DNA of 31,453 nucleotides, taken from positions 1 to 31,453 of the forward strand of contig JAEDCQ010000018.1 in NCBI GenBank assembly GCA_016294075.1, in the 5' to 3' direction. This stretch comes from Lachnospiraceae bacterium (lineage in GTDB: Bacteria > Bacillota > Clostridia > Lachnospirales > Lachnospiraceae). Shown in pieces: positions 24,028-31,453 of the stretch. How positions within the stretch are numbered: position 1 is the stretch's first letter; every line of letters starts with the position of its first letter. A program made the translations under genes and the position numbers. The notes beneath the pieces were generated by a model. It saw only the letters and a list, made by a program, of their open reading frames with translations, ran no database searches and was not told the origin of the DNA.

Positions 24028-24795
24028 ATGAAAAAAATCTGGAATAGTTTTATAATGGCGTTTTCAACATATTCCATCAGTCCGAAAACACAGATGGAGC
24101 GCAATAAGGATAATACATCTTATATACTTATTTTTATTCCGCTGATTGGTGCTATTATCGGATTTATCATAAGCAGATGGGCAATTGCATATCCTTATTT
24201 ATGTGATTACGCGGTTTTACCTGCGGTAGTCGGTGCAGTTCTTCCAAGTATTTTATCCGGTGGTTCCCATTTGGATGGTTTTTTCCGCACGGTGGATGCA
24301 ATGTGTTCACATCAGACTCGTGAAAGAAAGTTGCAGATTTTAGAAGATTCACATGGCGGTTATTTCGCAATTATTGTGTGTGTCTGCTATTTTATGCTTG
24401 CAATCGGAATCTGGAGTGAAATGCCGGTTGACGGTTTATTTATTTTGTCTTACGGATTTGTGATTTCAAGAGCATTATACGGTTTTTCAATTTTAACTTC
24501 TAAGCATGCGAAAGAAAGCAAATGTTCTGTTTATCTTCCGGAAGGTATTTTAAAATATGCGCAGATTTTTATTATGCTGTTATACGTGGCTGTTTGCGCT
24601 GTATCCATGATAAATTTAAACAGAGGAGTGGGAACTGCCTGTATCATAGGTGCTGTAATCTCCTTCATTTATTATTTAATTGTTTCCTACAAGGAATTCG
24701 GCGGTGTAACAGAAGACAGTGCGGGATTTTTTGTTCAGATTTGTGAAGTGGCAATTCCGTTGGCAGCTTTAATTGCTTATAAACGTTGGTGGTAG
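24028..24795 (+). CDS. cobS: CobS-like adenosylcobinamide-GDP ribazoletransferase with altered motif
   Basis: CobS joins adenosylcobinamide-GDP and alpha-ribazole in the last steps of cobalamin assembly, in the membrane. The 255-residue protein has the family's N-terminal FIMAFSTYSISP, several membrane helices and the segment LSGGSHLDGFFRTVDAMCSHQTRERKLQILEDSHGGYFAI. The usual acidic motif is GGxHLDGxxDxxD; here the middle Asp is Arg87, while Asp83 and Asp90 remain. Because these acidic residues are thought to bind metal and substrate, activity is doubtful. No other cobalamin gene is in the window. The start of uppP follows six bases after its stop codon. Confidence 0.82.
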   Translation: MKKIWNSFIMAFSTYSISPKTQMERNKDNTSYILIFIPLIGAIIGFIISRWAIAYPYLCDYAVLPAVVGAVLPSILSGGSHLDGFFRTVDAMCSHQTRERKLQILEDSHGGYFAIIVCVCYFMLAIGIWSEMPVDGLFILSYGFVISRALYGFSILTSKHAKESKCSVYLPEGILKYAQIFIMLLYVAVCAVSMINLNRGVGTACIIGAVISFIYYLIVSYKEFGGVTEDSAGFFVQICEVAIPLAALIAYKRWW

Positions 24796-24800
24796 AATCT

Positions 24801-25625
24801 ATGACAGAAATTTTAAAATCCGTTTTATTCGGTATTATACAAGGTATTACAGAATGGCTTCCAATCAGCAGTACGGGTCATATGATATTGTTGAATGAGT
24901 TTGTGACACTTAATGTAAGTCCTGAATTCTGGGAGATGTTTAAGGTAGTAATACAGTTCGGCTCTATATTGGCGGTAGTGTTGTTGTTTTGGAATAAAAT
25001 ATTTCCGTTTGATTTTAAAGCAGGGAAAATTGTCAAAACGGACATTATGCAGATGTGGTTCAAGGTAGTCGCAGGCTGTATTCCGGCGGGACTTCTGGTT
25101 GCATTCGGATTAGATGATGTATGCGATGCTTTATTTCAGAATTATTTGACGGTTGCCATAATGCTGATTCTGTTTGGCGTGCTGTTTATTATGATTGAAA
25201 ACAGGAATAAAGGAAGAGAGCCGAAGGTGACCGATATTTCTCAGATTACTTATCGTGCAGCATTTATTATCGGTATCTTCCAATTAATCGCGGCGGTGTT
25301 TCCGGGGACTTCAAGATCCGGAGCAACAATAGTAGGAGCTCTTCTTTTGGGAATATCAAGAACTGTTGCGGCTGAGTTTACATTTTTTCTGGCAATTCCT
25401 ACTATGTTTGGAGCGAGTCTTTTAAAATTAGTAAAGTTTGGATTTGCCTTTTCAGCAGAAGAACTTGTCATTCTTGCAGTGGGAATGGTAGTTGCTTTTG
25501 CGGTCTCTATTGTTGTAATTCGATTCCTAATGGACTATGTAAAGCGTCATGATTTTAAGATTTTCGGGTGGTATCGAATCATCTTAGGTGTTATTGTAAT
25601 TGTATATTTTATGTCTTTTGCATAA
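24801..25625 (+). CDS. uppP: Undecaprenyl-diphosphatase
   Basis: It dephosphorylates undecaprenyl diphosphate to regenerate the lipid carrier used for cell-wall synthesis; overexpression of such enzymes gives bacitracin resistance. ATG 24801 is chosen over the GTG at 24786, which would overlap cobS. The 274-residue membrane protein has both BacA/UppP signatures: GIIQGITEWLPISSTGHMIL near the N-terminus and FPGTSRSGATIVGALLLGISR in the middle, with catalytic Glu, Ser and Arg present. About seven to eight hydrophobic helices are visible. It probably shares a transcript with cobS. Confidence 0.95.
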   Translation: MTEILKSVLFGIIQGITEWLPISSTGHMILLNEFVTLNVSPEFWEMFKVVIQFGSILAVVLLFWNKIFPFDFKAGKIVKTDIMQMWFKVVAGCIPAGLLVAFGLDDVCDALFQNYLTVAIMLILFGVLFIMIENRNKGREPKVTDISQITYRAAFIIGIFQLIAAVFPGTSRSGATIVGALLLGISRTVAAEFTFFLAIPTMFGASLLKLVKFGFAFSAEELVILAVGMVVAFAVSIVVIRFLMDYVKRHDFKIFGWYRIILGVIVIVYFMSFA

Positions 25626-25666
25626 AGAAACCTGATTTTCCGTGATTTCTTTGGTAAGAGATTGCA

Positions 25667-25695
25667 TTGACATACTGTTATTTCTGGGATAAACT
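25667..25695 (+). promoter_or_regulatory. Promoter for the Lys/Ala-rich protein gene
   Basis: A consensus TTGACA (25667-25672), 17 bases of spacer and TAAACT (25690-25695). It predicts a leader of about 80 bases before ATG 25781. Confidence 0.65.
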
Positions 25696-25780
25696 TCTTT
25701 ATCGATACTGGATGGTAAATGGACTATAGTGAGTACTTTATTGTAATAGTTGTAATGCTTAGGGGAAAGGAAAAAAGATT

Positions 25781-26185
25781 ATGAGCACAGTAAAAAAACC
25801 AACAGCTTCCTTAGCAAAAAAGGAAACTGAAACAAAAGTAACAACAGTAAAAAAAGAAGCAGAGTCTGCTGCAACTAAAAAGGTGACTGCTGCAAAAACA
25901 GCAAAGAAGCCTGCTGCAACAAAATCCACAGCTAAAAAACCGGCAGAGAAGACAACAGCAGCCAAAGCAGTAAAGGAAACAAAGAAAGCTGTTAAAATTG
26001 CAATTCAGTATGCGGATAAGGAATACACATCAGAAGACCTTGCAAAGATTGCCAATGATGTATGGGTATATGATTTTGGTAAAAAAGCATCTGAATTAAA
26101 AGATGTTCAGTTGTTTGTAAAGCCTGAAGAATCAAAAGTGTACTACATATTTAATAATGAAACAACAGGATTTTTCATTATATAA
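25781..26185 (+). CDS. Lys/Ala-rich histone-tail-like protein, DUF6465-like
   Basis: The 134-residue protein has two regions. Residues about 1-72 are almost entirely Lys, Ala, Thr, Glu and Val with repeated KKPA, AAKTAKK and AKKPAEK units, like a histone H1 tail. Residues about 73-134 (IAIQYADKEYTSEDLAKIAN ... VQLFVKPEESKVYYIFNNET) form a compact acidic/aromatic domain that I associate with DUF6465. The gene has its own promoter, an AGGGGAAAGG ribosome binding site and a terminator. DNA or RNA binding by the basic tail is an inference. The low-complexity tail also means database matches there will be unspecific. Confidence 0.8.
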   Translation: MSTVKKPTASLAKKETETKVTTVKKEAESAATKKVTAAKTAKKPAATKSTAKKPAEKTTAAKAVKETKKAVKIAIQYADKEYTSEDLAKIANDVWVYDFGKKASELKDVQLFVKPEESKVYYIFNNETTGFFII

Positions 26186-26212
26186 TCAAAGCAAATGATA
26201 AAAACAGCAGTG

Positions 26213-26243
26213 AGCTGTCCGTATCTTACGGGCAGCTTTTTTT
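26213..26243 (+). terminator. Terminator of the Lys/Ala-rich protein gene
   Basis: An 11-bp stem, AGCTGTCCGTA (26213-26223) with TACGGGCAGCT (26227-26237), one G.T pair and a TCT loop, followed by an uninterrupted T run to 26243. Confidence 0.9.
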
Positions 26244-26277
26244 ATATATTTTTAATAAATTATTTTAAAAGAATTTG

Positions 26278-26306
26278 TTGACAATAAATAAGGACAGTGA
26301 TATCTT
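26278..26306 (+). promoter_or_regulatory. Promoter of the hrcA-grpE-dnaK-dnaJ operon
   Basis: A perfect TTGACA (26278-26283), exactly 17 bases and TATCTT (26301-26306). Predicted transcription begins near 26313, just ahead of the CIRCE element, so bound HrcA would block initiation or early elongation. Confidence 0.85.
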
Positions 26307-26320
26307 GTGACTATAAGATG

Positions 26321-26347
26321 TTAGCACTCGAAAGGGATGAGTGCTAA
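26321..26347 (+). promoter_or_regulatory. CIRCE operator (HrcA binding site)
   Basis: TTAGCACTC (26321-26329), nine bases, GAGTGCTAA (26339-26347): a perfect match to the CIRCE inverted repeat. It lies between the promoter and the hrcA start, so HrcA represses its own operon and heat shock relieves the repression. Confidence 0.98.
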
Positions 26348-26369
26348 CAAACAAAAAGGAGGAATGGCA

Positions 26370-27398
26370 ATGCTTCTGGATGAGCGTAAAATGAAGATTT
26401 TGCAGGCGGTTATCCGTAATTATCTGGAAACCGGCGAACCGGTTGGCAGCAGAACCATTTCAAAATACACGGATTTGAATTTAAGTTCGGCAACTATCCG
26501 AAACGAGATGGCAGATTTGGAGGAGATGGGATATATCCTACAGCCGCATACTTCTGCCGGAAGGATTCCATCCGATGCCGGTTATCGTTTATATGTAGAT
26601 ACGATGATGCAGGAGAAGGAGCGCGAGGTTGAAGAATTAAAGGAGAGCCTTCTTGAAAAGGAGGACCGTTTAGACCATCTCCTTAAACAGACAGCAAAGC
26701 TGCTGGCTACCAATACAAATTATGCGACAATGGTTTCAGCACCGGTATTGCATCGTAATAAACTGAAATTCATCCAGCTTTCCAGAGTAAATACAAATCA
26801 GCTTTTGGTAGTGATTGTCGTGGAAGGAAATGTAATTAAGAATTCCATTATTAATATAACGGAAGAGATTACGGATGAGACAGTATTAAAACTGAATATA
26901 TTGCTGAATACTCATTTGAACGGTTTGTCGATTGAAGAGATTAATCTTGCGATGATTACAAATTTGAAACAGCAGGCTGGGATTCACAGTGAGATTATCG
27001 GTGGAGTTATTGATGCTGTAGCCGATTCCATTCATGAGGAAGAGGACTTAGAGATATACACCAGTGGCGCAAATAACATTTTTAAATATCCTGAGCTTTC
27101 CGATAACCGTAAAGCCAGTGAGCTGATAAATACATTTGAAGAAAAACATGTTCTAAATGAACTTGTTCATGAAACTCTTGCAGCCGAGAGCAATACCGGT
27201 ATTCAGGTTTATATCGGAAAAGAAGCTCCTATTCAGTATATGGATGACTGCAGTATTGTAACTGCAACATATGAATTGGGAGAAGGCATGAAGGGGACGA
27301 TAGGAATTATAGGACCAAAGCGTATGGATTATGATAAGGTAGTGGATAATTTAAAAACCGTGATGCGTCAATTAGATTCATTATATAAGAAAGAATAA
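26370..27398 (+). CDS. hrcA: Heat-inducible transcription repressor HrcA
   Basis: The repressor that binds CIRCE and needs GroEL for activity. The start ATG 26370 is seven bases after AGGAGG (26357-26362); ATG 26364 is too close to it, and the in-frame ATG 26337 lies inside the CIRCE element. The product is 342 residues. The N-terminal winged helix shows RKMKILQAVIRNYLETGEPVGSRTI and LNLSSATIRNEMADLEEMGYI. PHTSAGRIPSDAGYRLYV follows, and the C-terminal GMKGTIGIIGPKRMDYDKV block is typical. It is the first gene of the operon. Confidence 0.97.
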   Translation: MLLDERKMKILQAVIRNYLETGEPVGSRTISKYTDLNLSSATIRNEMADLEEMGYILQPHTSAGRIPSDAGYRLYVDTMMQEKEREVEELKESLLEKEDRLDHLLKQTAKLLATNTNYATMVSAPVLHRNKLKFIQLSRVNTNQLLVVIVVEGNVIKNSIINITEEITDETVLKLNILLNTHLNGLSIEEINLAMITNLKQQAGIHSEIIGGVIDAVADSIHEEEDLEIYTSGANNIFKYPELSDNRKASELINTFEEKHVLNELVHETLAAESNTGIQVYIGKEAPIQYMDDCSIVTATYELGEGMKGTIGIIGPKRMDYDKVVDNLKTVMRQLDSLYKKE

Positions 27399-27418
27399 GA
27401 ACAGAAAGGATGAAAGTT

Positions 27419-28045
27419 GTGTCTGAACAGGAAAAAGATATTTTAGAAGAGGAATTAACAGAATCCGAAACAACCGAAGATGCTCTCCTTGCGCAGGATG
27501 AGACGGTGCCTGTAGAAAATACGGATGAGGAAGTCTCCGACGAAGAATCGGAGGACAGAAAAGAAAAGAAAAACGGAAATAAGAAGAAAAAAGCCGATAA
27601 GAAGGCTGAAGCATACGAGGCAAAAATTGCAGAGCTTGAAGACAGGGTAAAGCGTCAGATGGCGGAATTTGAAAACTTCAGAAAAAGAACGGAGAAGGAA
27701 AAAGCGACCATGTTTGAGATGGGAGCCAAAAGTGTGGTAGAAAAAATACTTCCTGTTGTAGATAATTTTGAAAGAGGCCTGGCTGCTGTTCCAAAAGAGG
27801 AGAAGGATTCTCCTTTTGAGGAAGGAATGAATATGATATACAAGCAGCTTATGACCGAATTGGAGGGAATCGGTGTAAAACCGATTGAAGCTGTAGGTAA
27901 AGAATTTAATCCTGATTTCCATAATGCCGTTATGCAGGTAGAAAGCGATGAATACGAAGAAGGTATCGTTGCACAGGAATTATTAAAGGGTTATATGTAT
28001 CGCGAGTCGGTTGTGAGACACAGCATGGTTGCGGTCGCACAATAA
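27419..28045 (+). CDS. grpE: Nucleotide exchange factor GrpE
   Basis: It releases ADP from DnaK. The GTG at 27419 is preferred because AAAGGA ends eight bases upstream; ATG 27410 is in frame but touches that site and would add three residues. The product is 208 residues. An acidic, then Lys-rich disordered N-terminus (about 1-65) leads into the long coiled-coil helix (EAKIAELEDRVKRQMAEFEN, FRKRTEKEK). The beta-wing domain carries KILPVVDNFERGL, GIGVKPIEAVGKEFNPDFHNAV and VVRHSMVAVAQ. It lies between hrcA and dnaK as in most Firmicutes. Confidence 0.95.
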   Translation: MSEQEKDILEEELTESETTEDALLAQDETVPVENTDEEVSDEESEDRKEKKNGNKKKKADKKAEAYEAKIAELEDRVKRQMAEFENFRKRTEKEKATMFEMGAKSVVEKILPVVDNFERGLAAVPKEEKDSPFEEGMNMIYKQLMTELEGIGVKPIEAVGKEFNPDFHNAVMQVESDEYEEGIVAQELLKGYMYRESVVRHSMVAVAQ

Positions 28046-28098
28046 ACTATATATTTAATAATAACATGTATCACATATATTAAGAGGAGGAAAAGAAA

Positions 28099-29979
28099 AT
28101 GAGCAAAATTATTGGTATTGACTTAGGAACAACAAACAGCTGTGTAGCTGTTATGGAAGGTGGAAAACCTACCGTTATCGCAAATACAGAGGGCGCAAGA
28201 ACAACACCGTCCGTAGTTGCATTTACAAAGACGGGAGAAAGATTAGTCGGTGAACCTGCAAAGCGTCAGGCTGTTACAAATGCAGAAAAGACCATTTCAT
28301 CCATTAAAAGGGATATGGGTACGGACCACGGCAGAACAATCGATGATAAGAAGTATTCTCCGCAACAGATTTCCGCAATGATTTTACAGAAATTAAAAGC
28401 AGATGCAGAAAGTTATTTAGGAGAGAAGGTAACAGAGGCTGTTATCACTGTTCCTGCATATTTTAATGACGCACAGCGTCAGGCTACAAAGGATGCCGGA
28501 AAAATTGCCGGTCTTGATGTAAAGCGTATTATCAATGAGCCGACAGCAGCAGCATTGGCATATGGACTTGACAATGAAAAAGAGCAGAAAATCATGGTAT
28601 ATGATTTAGGTGGTGGTACATTTGATGTTTCCATCATTGAAATCGGTGACGGTGTCATCGAAGTATTAGCTACAAGCGGTGATAACCGTCTTGGTGGTGA
28701 TGACTTTGACCAGAAGATTACAGATTATATGCTTCAGGATTTCAAAGCAAAAGAAGGCATTGATTTATCTACAGATAAGATGGCTCTTCAGAGATTAAAA
28801 GAGGCAGCAGAGAAAGCAAAGAAGGAATTATCTTCTGCTACTACAACAAATATCAATCTGCCGTTTATCACAGCAACAGCAGAAGGACCTAAGCACTTTG
28901 ATATGAACCTTACAAGAGCTAAATTTGATGAATTAACACATGATTTGGTAGAAAGAACAACGATTCCGGTTCAGAATGCATTGAAGGATGCAGGATTAAA
29001 TGCTTCCGAGCTTAGCAAGGTATTATTGGTTGGTGGTTCTACACGTATTCCTGCTGTACAGGATAAGGTAAAACAGCTTACAGGACATGAACCGAGCAAG
29101 ACTCTTAATCCGGATGAGTGTGTAGCCATCGGTGCTTCCATCCAGGGTGGTAAATTAGCCGGTGACGCCGGTGCAGGTGAAATTCTTTTGCTTGATGTTA
29201 CACCATTGTCACTTTCTATTGAAACAATGGGTGGTGTAGCTACAAGACTGATTGAGAGAAATACAACAATTCCGACAAAGAAGAGTCAGATTTTCTCTAC
29301 AGCAGCTGATAATCAGACAGCAGTAGACATCAATGTTGTACAGGGTGAAAGACAGTTCGCGAAAGACAATAAGTCTCTCGGACAATTCCGTCTGGATGGT
29401 ATTCCTCCGGCAATGCGTGGTGTACCTCAGATTGAAGTTACATTTGATATTGATGCAAACGGTATCGTAAATGTTTCCGCTAAAGATTTGGGAACAGGTA
29501 AAGAACAGCATATTACAATCACAGCAGGTTCTTCCATGTCTGATGAAGAAATTGATAAGGCTGTAAAAGAAGCGGCTGAGTTTGAAGCACAGGATAAAGC
29601 AAGAAAAGAAGCAATCGATGCAAGAAATGAAGCAGATTCCTTTGTATTCCAGACAGAGAAAGCTTTAAACGATGTAGGGGATAAGATTGATGCGAATGAA
29701 AAGGCGGCTGTGGAAGCTGATTTGCAGGCATTAAAGGATATTCTTGAAAGAACAAAGGATTCCGAAATGACCCCTGACCAGGTTGCAGAAATGAAAGCAG
29801 CTCAGGAAAAGCTTATGACAGGTGCACAGGCATTGTTTACAAAGATGTATGAACAGATGCAGGGAGCAAACGGTGCTGCCGGAGCAGGACCTGATATGAG
29901 CAATATGGGTGGTGCAACCCAGCAGGCATCTTCTGACAATAATGATGATATTATTGACGGAGACTTCAGAGAAGTTTAA
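28099..29979 (+). CDS. dnaK: Chaperone protein DnaK (Hsp70)
   Basis: ATP-driven chaperone of the cytoplasm. The 626-residue protein has the N-terminal ATPase domain (IIGIDLGTTNSCVAVMEGG, VPAYFNDAQRQATKDAGKIAG, DLGGGTFDVSI, VLLVGGSTRIPAVQ). After the linker LLLDVTPLSLSIET comes the substrate-binding domain and a helical lid, ending in a Gly/Asn-rich tail with DDIIDGDFREV. GAGGAGG precedes ATG 28099. The family's usual gap in the Gram-positive ATPase domain fits its length. Codon use is biased, consistent with high expression. A long foldback follows its stop codon. Confidence 0.98.
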   Translation: MSKIIGIDLGTTNSCVAVMEGGKPTVIANTEGARTTPSVVAFTKTGERLVGEPAKRQAVTNAEKTISSIKRDMGTDHGRTIDDKKYSPQQISAMILQKLKADAESYLGEKVTEAVITVPAYFNDAQRQATKDAGKIAGLDVKRIINEPTAAALAYGLDNEKEQKIMVYDLGGGTFDVSIIEIGDGVIEVLATSGDNRLGGDDFDQKITDYMLQDFKAKEGIDLSTDKMALQRLKEAAEKAKKELSSATTTNINLPFITATAEGPKHFDMNLTRAKFDELTHDLVERTTIPVQNALKDAGLNASELSKVLLVGGSTRIPAVQDKVKQLTGHEPSKTLNPDECVAIGASIQGGKLAGDAGAGEILLLDVTPLSLSIETMGGVATRLIERNTTIPTKKSQIFSTAADNQTAVDINVVQGERQFAKDNKSLGQFRLDGIPPAMRGVPQIEVTFDIDANGIVNVSAKDLGTGKEQHITITAGSSMSDEEIDKAVKEAAEFEAQDKARKEAIDARNEADSFVFQTEKALNDVGDKIDANEKAAVEADLQALKDILERTKDSEMTPDQVAEMKAAQEKLMTGAQALFTKMYEQMQGANGAAGAGPDMSNMGGATQQASSDNNDDIIDGDFREV

Positions 29980-30173
29980 AATTGCGAAACAATAATTGCC
30001 TACTCGACATATAAACTTAACAATCCAATGCAGGCACGCTTTCGCTGCTTTCAGCTCGCAATGGTACATAAGGCTGTAAAAAACACAGCCTAAGTACCAG
30101 CGGCTTCAAAGCACCTGCGTATGGATTTGTTAAGTTTATATGTTCGGGTCGGATATATAATTGTTTCGTAATT
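29980..30173. repeat. ~194-bp imperfect foldback (MITE-like or RNA element) between dnaK and dnaJ
   Basis: The two ends are near-perfect inverted copies: AATTGCGAAACAA (29980-29992) against TTGTTTCGTAATT (30161-30173), 12 of 13. Further in, ACATATAAACTTAACAA (30007-30023) is an exact reverse complement of 30127-30143. TCCA and GCAGG at 30024-30034 match 30114-30125 with small bulges, TGCTTT (30046-30051) pairs with AAAGCA (30108-30113), and the centre GGTAC...AAGGCTGT pairs with ACAGCCT...GTACC (30063-30098) around an A-rich loop. No coding capacity is present. It could be a non-autonomous insertion or a structured intercistronic RNA that sets dnaJ expression. No T run follows, so a simple terminator is unlikely. 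Confidence 0.85.
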
Positions 30174-30207
30174 GTTATGTTAAGAATAGCAGAAAGGTAA
30201 CAATACT

Positions 30208-31380
30208 ATGGCAGAGCAGAAAAGAGACTATTATGAGGTCTTAGGCGTGGATAAAAACGCAGACGAGGCTGCTATAAAAAAAGCATATAGGGTACTTGCA
30301 AAAAAATATCATCCGGATATGAACCCGGGAGATGCGGAAGCAGAGAAGAAATTTAAAGAAGCATCAGAGGCCTATGCGGTTTTGAGTGACCCGGAAAAAA
30401 GAAAACAATATGACCAGTTTGGCCACGCTGCCTTTGACGGAAGTGCCGGCGGCGGATTTGGCGGTTTTGATTTCAACAGTGCCGACTTTGGCGATATCTT
30501 TGGTGACATTTTTGGTGACTTTTTCGGAGGAAGAAGGAGCTCTTCAAGGGATGCGAATGCTCCGATGAAGGGAAGCAACATTCGTACAAGTGTAAGGATT
30601 ACCTTTGAGGAAGCCGTATTCGGAACGGAAAAAGAGATAGAGTTAACTGTAAAAGAAGAGTGTAAGACCTGCCACGGAAGCGGTGCAAAACCGGGTACAG
30701 CTCCACAGACATGTACAAAATGCGGCGGCAAGGGTCAGGTTGTCTTTACACAGCAATCATTCTTCGGAACGGTTCGGAATGTGCAGCTGTGTCCTGAATG
30801 TCAGGGAAAAGGTAAGGTTATTAAAGATAAATGTACCGATTGTCACGGAACGGGCTTTGTACCGATGAAAAAACGTTTTGCGGTTACGATTCCGGCAGGT
30901 ATTGATAACGGACAGTGCAAACGTCTTTCCGGTCAGGGCGAGCCCGGCGTAAACGGAGGTCCGAGAGGAGATGTATTGGTAGAAGTAATCGTTGGACGTC
31001 ATCCGATTTTCCAGCGTCAGGAGATTAATATTTTCTCAACAGTGCCGATTTCCTTTGCTGTAGCTGCTCTTGGCGGTGATGTGGTAATTGATACGGTAGA
31101 CGGAAAAGTCATTTATGAAGTAAAAGCCGGTACGCAGACAGATACACGCGTACGCTTAAAGGGAAAAGGTGTTCCCTCTCTTCGTAATAAAGATATCCGG
31201 GGTGATCATTATGTAACACTTGTTGTTCAGGTTCCGGATAAATTATCCAGAGAGGCGAAAGATTTGCTTAAGAAGTTTGACGAAGCAACGGATGATTCCC
31301 TGAACGCAGCCAATAGACTGAATAAAGAAAAGAATGGTGAAGAAAAAAACGAAACAAAAAAGAAGAAGAAATTCTTTTAG
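30208..31380 (+). CDS. dnaJ: Chaperone protein DnaJ (Hsp40)
   Basis: It delivers substrates to DnaK and stimulates its ATPase. The 390-residue class A protein has an N-terminal J domain with HPD at 35-37 and a Gly/Phe-rich linker (about 75-108). Four zinc motifs follow: CKTCHGSG (152), CTKCGGKG (169), CPECQGKG (195) and CTDCHGTG (209). The C-terminal substrate domain (GRHPIFQRQEINIFSTVPISF) is complete, and the protein ends in a Lys-rich tail. AGAAAGG lies upstream of ATG 30208. It is the last gene of the heat-shock operon, separated from dnaK by 228 bases that hold the foldback; no separate CIRCE is present. Confidence 0.97.
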   Translation: MAEQKRDYYEVLGVDKNADEAAIKKAYRVLAKKYHPDMNPGDAEAEKKFKEASEAYAVLSDPEKRKQYDQFGHAAFDGSAGGGFGGFDFNSADFGDIFGDIFGDFFGGRRSSSRDANAPMKGSNIRTSVRITFEEAVFGTEKEIELTVKEECKTCHGSGAKPGTAPQTCTKCGGKGQVVFTQQSFFGTVRNVQLCPECQGKGKVIKDKCTDCHGTGFVPMKKRFAVTIPAGIDNGQCKRLSGQGEPGVNGGPRGDVLVEVIVGRHPIFQRQEINIFSTVPISFAVAALGGDVVIDTVDGKVIYEVKAGTQTDTRVRLKGKGVPSLRNKDIRGDHYVTLVVQVPDKLSREAKDLLKKFDEATDDSLNAANRLNKEKNGEEKNETKKKKKFF

Positions 31381-31386
31381 CAAAAA

Positions 31387-31426
31387 GGGTGCATATCAGT
31401 GATATGCCCCCTGTCAAGTAGACAGG
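31387..31426. other. Two adjacent hairpins after dnaJ at the window edge
   Basis: GGG-T-GCATATC (31387-31397) pairs with GATATGCCCC (31401-31410). Next to it CCTGTC (31410-31415) pairs with GACAGG (31421-31426) around AAGTA. There is no T run, so this is not a standard terminator for dnaJ. The arrangement resembles sequences I associate with insertion-element ends in related genomes, but the window stops before anything can confirm it. Confidence 0.4.
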
Positions 31427-31453
31427 TTAAATATCTAAAATGAACGTTTAATA

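Noticed and set aside
27455..27922. 155-codon open frame on the minus strand opposite grpE
   Set aside because: It is the antisense of a Glu/Lys-rich gene, giving a Phe/Leu/Ser-rich shadow with no ribosome binding site or family features; grpE explains the region.
1..31453. CRISPR arrays, prophage, toxin-antitoxin or biosynthetic clusters
   Set aside because: No regularly spaced repeats, phage structural genes, integrases, paired small toxin-antitoxin genes or modular synthases were seen on either strand.

Overview
The window looks like a chromosomal segment of a low-GC Gram-positive anaerobe, most likely a Lachnospiraceae/Clostridia member. Three things point there: the gene order uvrC - hprK - ROK glucokinase - murB - rapZ - whiA - HPr-like protein, the HrcA/CIRCE heat-shock operon, and families common in that clade (DUF951, DUF1846, DUF3048, a Lys/Ala-rich DUF6465-like protein, an Rpn-family remnant). 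Assignments come from reading motifs and recalled family features; no database search was run. Almost all genes lie on the + strand; ppiB and a decayed Rpn-family gene are on the - strand.

Left part (1-5.4 kb): tRNA-Cys(GCA) with its terminator; a membrane-anchored D,D-carboxypeptidase; a panE-like ketopantoate reductase cut by one in-frame stop; a decayed Rpn-family nuclease/transposase gene with an internal deletion and frameshift; then plsC, a sirtuin deacetylase and a DUF951 protein. Next comes the rpsF-ssb-rpsR operon, whose terminator runs directly into the start codon of a PdaA-like polysaccharide deacetylase, and a DUF1846 protein.

Centre (9-19.3 kb): ftsH with a strong sigma-A-type promoter, uvrC, and a carbon-control and envelope cluster: hprK, glcK, murB, rapZ, whiA and a Crh-like HPr paralogue. 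That paralogue has Glu at position 15 instead of the PTS-phosphorylated His but keeps Ser46, the HPrK target. The yvcK gene that sits between rapZ and whiA in Bacillus is absent here. Fructose-bisphosphate aldolase follows as a separate unit.

Right part (19.4-31.4 kb): cyclophilin (- strand), a two-part GNAT acetyltransferase, a SpoVB/MurJ-type flippase, a DUF3048 lipoprotein, a cobS-like gene with an altered metal motif, uppP, the histone-tail-like protein, and the hrcA-grpE-dnaK-dnaJ operon under a TTGACA-N17-TATCTT promoter with a perfect CIRCE operator. A ~194-bp imperfect foldback (MITE-like or an RNA element) separates dnaK and dnaJ. Beyond dnaJ, two adjacent hairpins at the window edge may belong to another element.

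Most of the window is ordinary housekeeping chromosome. I saw no phage, CRISPR, defence or biosynthetic cluster. The points most worth a second look are the E15 HPr paralogue, the dnaK-dnaJ foldback, the panE nonsense codon, and the places where hairpins overlap translation starts (pdaA, uvrC, the Rpn remnant).
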